Source of the DNA: Ascaris suum
Taxonomy: Eukaryota > Nematoda > Chromadorea > Rhabditida > Ascarididae
Length of the DNA stretch: 64,000 nucleotides
Assembly (NCBI GenBank): GCA_013433145.1
Contig: CM024177.1
Span: 2,072,110-2,136,109 of the forward strand
Reading direction: 5' to 3'
The notes below the pieces were generated by a model. That model searched no databases. It saw only the letters and a list, made by a program, of their open reading frames with translations, and was not told the origin of the DNA. The position numbers were made by a program, and so were the translations under genes. Position 1 is the first letter of the stretch, and every line of letters begins with the position of its first letter. This document shows positions 1 to 46,900 of this stretch, piece by piece.

Positions 1-505
1 TTTTAATCGGATTATTATTATAAGATCTCCAGTGATCTGAAAAATACACCTAAACTGAAATGGAAGTGATATAAAGAAATATTTATTAGCAATATGAATA
101 AGTGAATGAATAAGTGCTGATAGAGATACTGCATCGTTCATTTTCTCGGCATATATATATTTCTGGCTGCATCATTTCATATAATTGTTCCTCTATTTTG
201 GATGTTTTTTTACTGCGTTCAGTTGCAGTGTAGGTCACAGTTTTAGAAAATTGTTTATCAGCGAAAAAAATCAGGTAAAGATTACACATTCGTAAAGGTA
301 GATACCACCATATAGCTGATCATTGAATGAGAGCAACGACCAAAATTTGCATAATACAAATCGAATAATAAATTCTCCTGTTTTTTCATTGAATTTTAGA
401 AGATGCAAATTTTCCGTCTGTTTCTATCTCATTATATGTTCGTTTACACGGAAGGAAACAGAATATGGTATGGATTATTTTGCTAATTTCAATAACAAAA
501 CGACA
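1..505. other. Downstream flank of the REEP-like gene
   Basis: AT-rich. Open frames here are short and show no family motif. I see no RNA gene or element. Confidence 0.5.
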
Positions 506-506
506 T

Positions 507-2386
507 TTATTCATGATAGTAGCTGAATGAGTCGATGACAATTTGAAGTCGCTTATTGAATGAACGCACAAAATCATGATAGATAAGATCGGAGCCACGA
601 ATGAATGGTATGATCATATAGAAAACGAAAACTGTCTTCAATGTCCAATAGACTGGTCGTTTCTCCATATAAGAATAGAGAAAGACATCGACCAACGCGA
701 ACCATCCGAATACTACCCAATATCGTAATTGACGTGAATATTCACCACATCGACGATATTTGAACATACGAAAAGTTTTGAACATTGGATATGCAAAACC
801 CTAAATATATGGTAAACTTTAAACCAAAAAAAAAAAAAAAAAATAGGACAACGACGTTAGGTTAATTTTAATGCGTGAAAGTTTGGAGTTGTTGAGAATA
901 CGATAAAGAATTTTTTTTCCTAACATTTAATATTCAAAACGATCACATTGATTATGAGTGTATATTTCAACAAATTTAAACTTAGTATTGCATAAAGCAG
1001 AAATTATCATATTCGATTTGATCAAGTTGTCATTAATATTTGCCATTTCGATCTATGAATGTTGTGCCATATATTCATCTCTATAGCTTATATGTATTGA
1101 TTACAGAAATAAAAGGATAATCTAAATTACGTGCTTCATTCGGTTTACCTGACTAGGATTATCTATGTCATTTAAAACTCACCGTAGCGTAAAAAAGGAA
1201 ACGAGCTGGTTCATTGAATATGATATAGATGGCCAACGCGATGAGAAATGCATAAAATATATTCTCTCTTGGAAATTTTATTATATTCTCGAGTATTGTC
1301 CAACTGCAAAACAAAATAAACGTTGAATCTTTTATGAGATAGAAGCTGAATTGAGCCTTAGGCTAATTATCACGTTAAAACTCATACAAAAACTTAGCGA
1401 GCGAAAACATAGAAATCCGATTGAAATAAGCAGCTGAAAAAATAAATAATCTCTGGCAAAATTTTCCCCGAGTATATAGCATGAAGTTTATTGCATAGGA
1501 TAATAATTAGACACAACAATTTTTAATGAATTACAGAGATGACTGTAGATATTAAGACGACTAACCATTATATTCGTTCATCGCTAAAAAAAAAAAAAAA
1601 AAAACAAATCAAAGCGACCAAAATTTGTTGTTCGGCGGATGCAATTTTATGCATCATTTCTTAGCATATTTATGTCGTAGCCAATTTTTCTATGTATCTA
1701 ACAAATATATCTGTGTTATCCAAAATTGAAAACCTACGCTAAATCGCATCGTGAATTATTCGGGTCATAAAGGAAATTAAGAACAATTGTATGCATATTT
1801 GTCGGCGTACATTCCCACCATGTAGTGATAAGTGGATTTGGTTGCATCATTGAAATCGGTTTACTTTTTACTGAAATATACAAACGATTATCAATATTAT
1901 CTCTACGAGAAAGTTTAAATTCTAAGAGTACTTATCAATAATGAACTCAGCGAACTCTTTCTTCGATGAATTAGGATATTTCTCTTATCAACAACTTCAA
2001 TAATAATTCATCTTTAAGTTTCGTCTTAATTTTTCTTGTTAAATCGAACGTTTGATGCCAGTTTTTTTTTTTTTTTTTGCTCTTATTAATGAAAATTAGA
2101 GAAACTTCTCGACAAATGTAATTTTTTTATATGAAATGCAATCGAGCATAAGATAAGCTCTCAATTGGCTACCGCTATTTCTCAAGTTTCATAGTTTTTC
2201 TTGTCAATCGATGATGAATGGAGCTTCAATTTAATTGAAATTATTTTTGAAAAATACTTCAAAAATATTCCGCTAAAATGATTTAAATAGTTTATCTGGG
2301 TGGAATTTATGGAAAACGTACACATAGTCTGTGAAGATTGTCGTGAAGTTCGTGAAGATAAAGTTCCTCGAGAATGCTGAAAACAT
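507..2386 (-). CDS. TB2/DP1/HVA22 (REEP-like) ER membrane-shaping protein
   Basis: Three minus-strand exons, 2322-2386, 1183-1303 and 507-800, join in phase (65 + 121 + 294 bases) to give about 159 residues. Exon 2 ends at a GTGAGT donor; exon 3 starts GFAYPMFKTFR, the GxxYPxYxS segment of the family. The core RQLRYWVVFGWFALVDVFL and PFIRGSDLIYHDFV match the LTYWVVFxxFxxxEFF and PxxxGAxxLIY blocks of REEP5/TB2. Hydrophobic hairpins lie in exons 2 and 3. Family members insert wedge-like in ER tubules. Exon 1 (MFSAFSRNF...) is the weakest part: a TTTTCAG at 2380-2386 could instead be an acceptor from an upstream exon. AATAAA overlaps the stop codon (plus 506-511), so the 3' UTR may be very short. 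Confidence 0.75.
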
Positions 2387-3017
2387 TTTTTAAAAGACTT
2401 TAAAACGTATCTTGAATAAATCACAAGTTAGCGCAATACTCGCAGCGGATCAGTGGGAAAATAATCACGAGTTATAGCCTCTAAACTGTTCCTTATCTCG
2501 TTCATTTATTAATTCTGCGGCATCTCTCATTCATTGATCATCCTATCATACGGTGAAGTAATCGAACAAATAGAATGAATAGTGCACATTTCTCTTTATA
2601 ATCCTCATGAATAGATGAGTGATCCATTGTGACGACGTTTGAGAACATCTACAATTATGCAGAATCTAGCCGTTCAACTAGCTTCTATTCCAGACGACAT
2701 GATTGCTATACTTATTTAGATGTTTCATGTTAAAATATAACGATGAAAACAAATATACATGGCGAATAACGAAGAAAAATGGTTAAAATGGAATTTTTCG
2801 TTTGGGAACATGTGTGCATGATAACGTGAAAGCTTTTTATTCATCAGCAGGTGCTTCTATTTCATTTTATTATCGGCGCTTCTCTTTCCAAATATTGCTA
2901 CATCATACGTTCGAAAGAGTGGAAAGCGAAAACGATATTTAAAGATCTAATTCCTCTTAGCAATATACCTCCTCACTTTCGCAAAACAAACCAATTAACC
3001 CGACACAAATTTCTTAC

Positions 3018-3290
3018 ATCGGAAACAAGAGAAGTAAGTGGTGAACCATCAAGATGCGAATCGAAAGGAGATGAGGATTGGCGCGTATACGTCGTCGAAT
3101 TTCTTTTCCTTTTTCTCTTGCTCAATTCTTTTGGCACCTTTCCGGATAAATCATCACTTTCATTTGTGTCTGGCTCTTTCGATCGTCTCGAATCGCCTTC
3201 ACTTTTCTCTCCTCTTTCTTTTTTCTCATCGGATATTGTATTCTTATCCGCTTGCGTTCTATTCTTTTCGAATATATCTTTGGAGAGATG
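3018..3290 (-). CDS. Orphan exon encoding a highly polar, Lys/Glu/Ser-rich segment
   Basis: The minus strand has ATTTCATTAG as acceptor, 91 sense codons, and a GAT|GTAAGA donor; only one of the three frames is open. The peptide starts HLSKDIFEKNRTQ and includes KKERGEKSEGDSRRSKEPD, ELSKRKRKRNS and a Ser/Pro-rich end (SSSPFDSHLDGSP). This composition is typical of a disordered linker and contrasts with the hydrophobic REEP-like product downstream. Entry and exit phase are both 0, which fits neither REEP exon 1 (needs phase 1) nor exon 2 (needs phase 2), so its gene is unknown. It could also be a chance open stretch, given its purine-rich composition. Confidence 0.4.
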
Positions 3291-4410
3291 CTAATGAAAT
3301 ATGGAAAATGAATTGAAGTGATCTTCTCAGTTCATATGCTTACAATACTTTCTTTTTTATTTCATTACTCTTCCACTCAATATGCCACATTTGGTATGAT
3401 ATAATGGTAAATCATGACGAGTATAGGAGGAAAAATAGTAATAACTTTGAAAATCTTTGTCACATTTATATTCCGGCAATCAGCTAGGCCGTCGTTATGG
3501 TCATTCACAACATCGCAAAAGTAAGCTTATTTTCGGCGAAGAATATTTCGACACAATAAAATTGATTAAATACTTGAGTAAATTTGAAATACGCCGTTGA
3601 TAATTTTCCTCATCGAAAAAGAAAATTGTGTCCTTTCGTTGAGTTCGGAATATTCGGTGTATACGTTTCATTTGAATATATCATTATTGACGTTAAAATG
3701 GTGCAAATCTTTTAGCAATTAAATAAACTTACAACTGCCGAAATCCATTTTTTGAGTCCCCACATTGTTTGTGATCGGTTTAATGCAATAATTTGATTGT
3801 CTAAAATTTGACTAATTTTAAGCGACATAGGCTAACGAAGAATCAACGAATCGGGATTACAAGCGCCGTGCATAATTATCGAAATATAACGACGAATTCG
3901 GAATTTTCCTAAGCAAATCTTGAAGGATGTTCTCATGTCGCGATATGGAAAGAGATGCATTCTGCAGCTTCGTGCTCGTCTTGCACAAACGTTCCTCAAT
4001 TAATAAACACATAAACGCCATACCTTAATGAAATGGCATACCTTTCTCTAGTGGAAGATCGAATCGACCACTCAGATTGACGATAAAAACTAAAATGGAT
4101 TAGCGAATAATAATCTGTGTAGTGTAAGCCAAGAGAAATTTTCCATGCGCATTTGCAAATATACATAATCGCCAAAATGTTTAGTTTTATACTTTCCATT
4201 ACTCTCAGCCTAGCAGACGCTCACAATAACTTTTTCTACAGTCTAGGCCAATGCACGACTATCGGCTATGCATTCCTTTCTGACTTTTCATAACTATCAG
4301 AAAAATATTAGAGCCAGGATCAGCCTAGGTATGACCGCATGCATGTTGAACACCTGTTATTATAGGTAATATTGCTCAAGCAAGCGGATGAATGCCTCTC
4401 TTAAATGCTA

Positions 4411-4439
4411 CCCCCCCCCCCCCCCCCCCCCCCCCCCCC
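4411..4439. repeat. 29-base poly-C tract
   Basis: An uninterrupted run of C, conspicuous in AT-rich sequence. Its length in an assembly is uncertain. Shorter runs occur at 38780-38792 (13 C) and 61590-61603 (14 C). Confidence 0.95.
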
Positions 4440-5425
4440 ACCTCTGTAAAAGAGACCTTATGATCATAAGAAAGTTTAAATGAAAACAAGGATGGCAGCC
4501 TATTCGCCAACTTTTTTTTTTGAATTTAGCTGAGAAAAATCAGTAACAGTTACTTCGTGCGTATATAGACCATAATTGGCTCATATGAATATTGTCTTAA
4601 TTGTAACAGTATTTCAAAAATTTTATTTATTTATCTTAGTGGAAATATCGACAAACAATATTACTTCGTAGTATACCATGGACGCAATAATATATACCAA
4701 TAGCGTGAAATAAATAAATTAAATTCGATACAAAGAGCACAAAGAACGATCATAATTCCTTTTTTTTTCTTTCTGTTGCATATTCGAATGATGAGACACA
4801 CTCATTTTGCTTAATATAAAATCGAAAAAATAAAAAAAAAAAAAAACAAAAACCTTGAAGCAGATATGATGCCATTGTTTACCTGCATTCACTTGCTCAC
4901 CTGTTCTCTCCACTTCCCCACTCTCTGTTCATATATTGAGATAAGACCAACGTTTCCCATACCTCTCTCATGTTGGTACATTTGGCAATTTTTTTTTTTT
5001 TTGTAATCAATGACTTCAGAAAACATTCTAATCTCTTTCAGAAACGATTATACGTCGACGATTAACATCTACTTTAATTCAACGAGAGGGAGCACGATGC
5101 GATTGAATTGAAAACGCCGAAATGCTAATGATAATAGTTTGAGTCGAAAAAAAAAACCTTCAAATATTTGAATAGAGTTATTATTGCATTTATATTATAC
5201 ACAAAGTGACTTCGCATTAAATGATTTGAGCATAAAAACTATTTAGTTTAGTTTTTTTTTTTGAAGTAATGAACTGATAGTAAAAGATGGGGTAGAGAGT
5301 AATTTGAATTTACAACAAAGAAATAACAATTATTTCAGAGGCATAGAATATGAGCTTTTCAATATCACATAGGAATTGAGGATACAATTTAATTTTCCAA
5401 AACGGAAGAGGTGAATAATATACAA

Positions 5426-40018
<34,593 letters not shown>

Positions 40019-40034
40019 TGCTAAAAGAATGCAA
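40019..40034 (-). promoter_or_regulatory. Acceptor immediately before the hum-6 start codon, likely spliced-leader trans-splice site
   Basis: On the minus strand the sequence GCATTCTTTTAG is followed by CA and then ATG GTC. TTTTAG is a good nematode 3' splice site, and the two-base leader before ATG is typical of SL trans-spliced messages. A cis-spliced upstream non-coding exon would look the same from genomic sequence. Confidence 0.6.
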
Positions 40035-43000
40035 CCGAATTATTTAGCTGTATAAATATAATATGTAGAAGTTATCATAGGTTGTTGATCGCAGATTACC
40101 TGTAACATCACTCAGTATTACTCTTCTATACTCTCATAAAGATTGAGATTTTCGACATGAATTGACTCCAGTTGTTTCGCTTGTATTAAGCATGGTTATC
40201 ACAAAAAAAAAAAAGAGAGAAGGATGCCGAGAAGCATTAATATAATCGATAGGCGAGCAAATGTTATGTTAAGATTAACATTGCATTATCTTCAAATGAT
40301 TTGTATGTGTTTATTCTTTTAGAAAAATATTCGATATTATCATAACGATAAAGTATATATAAATCAATATGAAAACGATAATATCTAATAGCGAAAGTAA
40401 AAAAATATATATATAAATTTCTAATAGGAGGAAATTTCATAAGCGTTCATCTATAATGATAAATAATTTTGCGCCTGCAAAATTAACGATTATAAAATAG
40501 GAGAAAAAAATTCCATTGGAATTCAATATGACATTTAGTGGAAAAATAGAATTGGAAAGAACGATAAAGAAAGATAAAAAATTTCTCAAAGAAAAATCGT
40601 CAATAGTTGAATTAAATTTAATTCTTTCGATAGGCGTTTTCGACAAGATTAATTCTCTGTTTTCGTTATTATGGAATTTCATTAAAGTACGCGTTCATTC
40701 TATCGTTGTTTCGATGTCCATTTCAAAACAAAAAAAAAAAAAAAAAAGAAAGAAAGCATACGCCTAAGACAACGGTACATTTGCAAGCAATGTGAACGTT
40801 AGCAATATTTTTTTTTCTAGTTGATATGAAAGTTGACAAAGAGAACAAAGTAGAGCGCGAATGCTTCATCGGATGACATAGTGAATAATCACTCAATGGA
40901 TGAGTGCCGTATTGTTGCAACAAAAAAAAACATCACTTGAATAAATCAAAGACTATCAACTTTTGTATACGCCCATCATATGTTCATTAAGATCTCACAA
41001 ACTCGTAGAATAGAATTACTCAACGAAATACCATAGATACGAATTGCTGAAATCCTCATAAACAATAGTGAGGCTTTGAAAGTTGCCACTGAGCGAGGTC
41101 TTGAACAGTGCTTGGTATATGAGACGTTGACAAGTACTAGTTGCATATCGCACCCGAAGAGTCAACCCATGATATCGATCTGTGATCTAACTCCACAGTG
41201 ATCACACTTACTCGTATGGTTGATTCCCGTTTAGACAATATCGCACGACTGTATATCTTTAGTGCGACTCTAGTTGGGCTCCATGGTGTTCCCCATAAAC
41301 AATTTCCAATTTCTTCTATCCCGCTTGTGCTCTTGCATATCAGCATCGATATGCGGTTACCCGATCCTGTCCTCTTTCGCAACCCGGTCCTCCTCTATGC
41401 AGCCTCCGGTCATAACAGTACCACTTAAATTAGGATTTCATAGATCCGTGCAAATTTGTATATTTCCACTAGAAAATGTGCATCATTTTAGTGCGGTTCT
41501 GCATTATCGAAGAAATGTCACTAGAATGATTGAATTTGCAATATTTCTGAATAAAAACAATAGCTTTCTTAAATCTAACTGGTAAGCTTTGCGCAATTTA
41601 TCAAATAATCAAGGCAAACATAGAAAAGAATACTATGAGCGGAGGGAAGACAACGAGTAAATGGTCATTCAAAAATTTTATGACTAATTTATGTACTATT
41701 CATATCAGATCCGCTAGACATTTCTAATCATGTTTTCTAAGGAAAACGTTTTTTTTTTCACAGCCAATGCTGAAGAGTGATAGCTGCTGGGTTTTGGCTA
41801 GATGAATTCAAAGCCTCTTCAAAAGGTGGCTAAAATGGAAGAGATAATCTGCTCCTCATTGAAAGCCAAATAAAAGTATTGGATTTAGCACAGATATTAC
41901 CCTTTTGATATTTGAAACGGCAAGCAAGAAATTGAAACTGTTGAAATGCAAGGAAAACAAAGTAACTAAATAATTCGAACAAAAAAAAAAGTCGTATTAA
42001 ATGATTGCACTGTGCACCTAAATATGTCAATAATCACATCCATAAGCGGTGGCTTCTATGGACTTTTATTGAAAAAAACACATGGTTTGTGGGAAGGAGA
42101 GCATGAACCGGCTGTTACATATCCTTTTCATTTGTTCATTATTACATATGCCTTACAAGTGAAACCGGCTGTCATGTTCATATCAGTTACTTCATATTTG
42201 AAGAACTGAAACGTACTGTCAAAAGTTTTGGCATTGAAATTAGTGGAAAATTAAAAAATTATCAATAAAATGTACATAGAGATAGAGAGGTAAAATATGA
42301 AGATATTGGTATTCATTCAGCAACAATCATGAGTAGACGTCATTTACAATTGCATTAAAGGGAGCTCTATTCTGTGCAAGTACTTGAATAAATATTTACT
42401 CGATGACCTGAAAGCAATGTCATTCTTTGAAATACTTCAACAAACAAATGCTGCGAACAGTATGACTGTTTCCATCCTAACATCCTGGCAACTACGCACT
42501 ATTGCCTCAGCATAAAATTGAAAAAACTTATATTTAAGCGATTCCCAGACCGCTTAGTTGAGACATCGAATGTCGACTTTCAAATCCAGATGCAAACATT
42601 TATAAATTTAGCCCTTTATTATTCATCTTTATATCTCTTTCCTCTCTAATATAACACCACTCATATGCGATTTGCAAGGATGCTAATCGCATATCCACAA
42701 TATGGAAATACCAAATACAATTGACAAATTGGAGTTTGTGCATTTGATTCTTTCATCATTTTTTTTACTTATTTATTCAGATTTACTTATTTATTTATTT
42801 ATATTTGTTACCTCGAAAAAATTTTCTAAAATTTATTCAGCTTGCTAATTACACTATTTTATTCCAATTTGTTTCAGCGTTTATCTTCAGTGACAACTGA
42901 CCAATCAAACGATACTTAAAATAATGTTTTGAAAGAAATCTATACGTCTTGAAAGTCCTAATTTCCAAGGATCCAATTCATTATGAACGCAAAAGTTCAC

Positions 43001-46000
43001 TTCTTTCGAACTCATTAGAAAGTGAGAGATAGAAAGTTGACTAACTTCCGACGCAATATTTTTTAAAAATACGATCATTAATATGGTAATTCACGAAAGT
43101 TTCCACTTCCCCATACATCCACAATAACCAAAAGTTCACGACATGCAAGGATATTCCATGGTCTAAGCTTCTTTCGTTCGCCGAAAACCGACGAACACAA
43201 TTAAATAACGACACATTTTAGACATCACAAATATCCCTCTCTGTACGCTGTCTTCAGGTGTGCTTTAGTGTTCAATGCGAGAATTTCAAGTATTCCAGTA
43301 ATCTTACATTTTCACTAGCTAGAGGAGTTGCAGGTTGATTTTAAATGCTATAATTGTACTCAACTATTGCTTAGTAACGATATCAATAAAGACAATGAAT
43401 TAAGTTAATTATCGTGTTCTACACTAGCAATCGAAGAATGCTACTAGAAGTAATCAAGATGCATCACTTTCGAGAAGAACTCTTATTACAATAAGTTTTC
43501 CATTTTATTTTCGAAAAATTATGGATATATTTCTGGGCAAATCTCGGGCAGTTTCGATGTAAATCGATGAAGTGTACAAGTGAATTTTCTGCACGAAAAA
43601 TTTGCAAGTAAAATTTAGTATTATGAAGAATAATTAAGGGTCGTTTATTGCAACATTTGACTAATAAACGAAAAAATTAGTGAATTAATTCGATGAACTC
43701 CAAGGCTGATCACACAACAAATAAGTCACTATATTCACAACACATTTAGGCTATAAAAATTAGATTTGTTGTAGTAGTAGAGAACATCACGTAGAATCCA
43801 TCAACGAGTAGTTATTTTTTAAAAAATGACAAATTTTGAAGCCTTTTCACCTCTATCTACTAAAAAAAAAAATAGATGGAAATCTATAATAATTCTACGT
43901 GGTGGGATGTTAAATATCAAAATAATATTCTTGTAGAAGTAGCCGATCGAATATGAAAACAACGCATAGAATCGACGAAATGATTTAGTTAAGAAACGTA
44001 AACGAATAGAAGTTTATATAACAAATAGGAATAAAAACAGTAAAGAGATTAGAGTGGAAAATTTTATAGAGCTATAGGCAAGAAGAGATGGCGAAAAGGG
44101 GGAGTGGTAGCGAAATGTTGTTCACCTTTGGATGCGATGCCGTGAAGGACACAGACCATCATTCCGAGTATCTCAACGTCAGTACGCTTTGTACTATTAT
44201 AGATTCTCATGTAGAGATCAATAAGACAACGCTTAGAAATGTTTGTACAGAAATGAAAGAAAAAATTGAACATAAAGATGCTAGAGGCTTGATTTTATGG
44301 GAAACTTTTTTTTTTAACTCTGCAAATAGAGCGCATAAATTTTCCATTGTATAGGGAAAACTTTTTTTTTTTAATTTCAAAAATACTATCATGTAATGTT
44401 CTGCTAGTTTTTTAAAATTATTTCAGTTGCTTAGGATGCTACTCATCTCAAATGGAAGCAAACATAATTAGAAAATGAGGAAATCTAGGAGGAAATATCA
44501 TCAGGAATGAATTTAGGAAACAGTGTCAGAGACGAATTTAATATAGTTAAGCAATCGTTCCTCTATGAATATAAAAATATTTATAAGTTATGAGTCTAAT
44601 TTGAACAATTTTAACTGCAAAACTTGCCAAAATTTTTTCAAAAATTGCAGGACTAGAAGTTATTGAAAGTCAATACAGTGGTAAATCTTTCAAGCGACAA
44701 CAAAATATTTGAAGGAGGAATTGCGTCATAAGCGATTAAGATAAACGAAACTAACAGTATAAAGGTATGTATATAGCAACTAATATCACCACTTCGTTTG
44801 ACGGACTCAACACGAGAAAAGTGAGAAAAAAATGTTTGCACTAAGGCGGTAGTGATTCCACGAAAAGAGGAATGAAAGAAAAATGAGCGAGAAATGCGCA
44901 AGAAAGTATTTAACTAGAGACAACAGAAAGTGATAAGAAAAACGACCTTGAAGTGGTGAAAAGAGATGTTTGCAAGTTATATCGAGAGCTTTTCGCCTTC
45001 TTATTAACTATCAACCCACTTTCACTCGTTCGAAGACAACTTCCCCCTCAATATACAGCGACGTGGAATGATGATTCCTCCTCCCCCCCCCCCTCCCCCC
45101 TCCCTCTCCAATGCAGTGCGATTTGGAGTGAGATTTCAAGAACAAGGCACATCAATAGTTTTCAGCACTGCTCAAAACCGATCTGCTCGTTCACATTTTA
45201 AATGCAGCATTCTGATTTAATCAATAAAATCAACTAATATCCCAAAAATGTAAAAAATTTGGGAAATATTGTAATCATCCGATGCAATCCTAATTTACAA
45301 CAAATCATGCACATAAAACAGTTGACGAATAATATTTCAACTTGCTGTGAAAAAAAAAGTCGAATTTGCATAATGGCTTTGATCGATTATTCACTTGTAA
45401 TGAATATGCAAAAATTTCATCTCTTCTTATCTTTGAATTAAAGTCTTATCGTATATTAAGTTAATATCAGACAAAAAAAAAAAAACTTCAATCAACACCT
45501 CGAAAATTATAGAATTTATCGTTACTAGGAAAAGTTTTGTTCGGAAGGTATTTAGGTGTAAAATTTTTGAGAAATTCCTGATCGATAAAAATTTAACGAG
45601 AAATTATAAGATTCATTATAATCGAAGATTACGAAATTAACGATATGCAAAATATTATGTCATATTCTATGTGTATGAGATAATCATTCGACTTTTATTA
45701 TGTGGCATAGAGATAATTTGAGAGGAAACGTTTAAAAAAAAAAAAAATTTATGCATATTACCCCTTATTACAACTTTTTTTTTTCGTTCAGCACTTTCTG
45801 AGTAATAAAGATTTGGAATTTTTTTATAATCGGACAGAATATTTGCTTTTTTTTTATAACGTATCATATAATGAATTAAAGTAGTATTATGATTATCATA
45901 TTTAAAATTTGCAATATATTAAGAATTTTTGATTTGTAAGCATCGAGGTGATATGCTAGAATTTGCCGCTGTGAGGAAAAATATTGAAATTTTTATTCAG

Positions 46001-46269
46001 GTTATTTTCTAGAGCTTTTAAATGAAATAGTGAAAAAAAAAGTTTTCAAAAAATGAGACTATTTGCCTCTTCGAAATACGAAATGGATTGAAGAACGGTC
46101 TTACGATGAATCCGTCCTTCAGCATCTCCTCCAACTTTTCTTCTACCCCTCCATTCCCTTCCCACCACTACCCACTCCTCGCCTCCCATTAACTCAGCAA
46201 GAAGTTGTTTAAAGCAAATAAATGGCATTTTAGTAGCTAACACTGTTGTTTTTTCAACAGACATCATGT
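40023..46269. other. Upstream flank of myosin VII, no gene recognised
   Basis: Presumably holds the hum-6 promoter in its first part. AT-rich with many homopolymer runs. A GC-richer patch at 41211-41428 has overlapping open frames on both strands and a good minus-strand donor (CGA|GTAAGTG at about 41211) but no recognisable protein. A C-rich island lies at 45078-45106. Confidence 0.5.
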
Positions 46270-46900
46270 AGTCTGTTTATGCGGCAGCTGGTTCCTCCGC
46301 CTCGTGATTTCGATTGCTGTGCTCATTTTTGGGCACGATTTGCGATAAAAACCTGAGTATTTGTGAAACGTTTAAACTAAATCGAGTTAACTTGCCACAC
46401 ATTACCGTTTACTTCTTTATATAGTATTGAAGCAGTCTTAAAGGCACTCCCGATCGCCGATCCACAACTATCAAATATCATGGTATTCGATGTCACCTTT
46501 AGGAAAGGTTGGAAGGGAGTTGCTTGTAAGTAAACAGCCAAATATCCATCCCTAAAGCTTGTTAGCAGTGGGTCGTGAGAAGCTTGCTGCGAAAATTATG
46601 GCAGAAATCAACTATGTGCATACTTCACAGCATCATCAGTTGCATCTCAAGAAACAGATAAAAAGTTATCGGATTTCCGATTAGATCGATCCGCTGTCTC
46701 TTGCTGATCCTCAGGTTGCTGTTGGAGTTTCTGGAAGACTTAATGCTGGAACAGTGTGTGCTAAAGTACGCCTCAAGAACGAACTCAGCAATATTAACGT
46801 GCAATTATAGGCAATTCGTCGTTTGAACAACGGCAACGCTCTGAATAAACCTGCAGTAAAAGTTTCACGAAAAGCTAACGAAAAAAGGTGAAAATATAAT
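46270..46900 (+). pseudogene. Decayed protein-like stretch, possibly a porin (VDAC) pseudogene
   Basis: GC content rises and short peptides resembling voltage-dependent anion channels appear in the right order but in different frames with stops between. They are a PPPRDF-type start near 46290, RKGWKGVAC at 46501-46527 (compare FSRDGWLIGAA), KLAAKIMAEINYV at 46580-46618 (compare KLAATSLAFG), and GRLNAGTVCAKVRLK near 46730-46777 (compare LTVRAKVNSSS). The total span of about 630 bp is a little below a VDAC coding length of about 850 bp, and no introns are evident, suggesting a processed copy. The matches are weak and from memory, so the family name is tentative. Confidence 0.3.

Larger units (their letters stand above)
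2387..5425. other. Intergenic region between myosin VII and the REEP-like gene
   Basis: Contains the orphan exon at 3018-3290 and the C tract at 4411-4439 (listed separately), several A/T homopolymers, and nothing else I can assign. A short open stretch on the minus strand at about 4900-4970 starting MREVWETLV and ending at a GTGAGC donor could be a first exon of something, but nothing confirms it. Confidence 0.5.

Noticed and set aside
2851..3294. 147-codon plus-strand frame rich in Phe/Leu/Ser
   Set aside because: It needs a GTG start and is the mirror of the purine-rich orphan exon on the minus strand, which has proper splice sites.
4900..4970. Possible first exon MREVWETLV... ending at GTGAGC
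   Set aside because: Only about 24 codons, its phase-2 exit does not fit the orphan exon at 3018-3290, and no other partner was found.
41137..41428. Overlapping open frames on both strands with a good minus-strand donor
   Set aside because: No recognisable protein, no matching acceptor or partner exon, and not needed by the myosin start exon; too little to call a gene.
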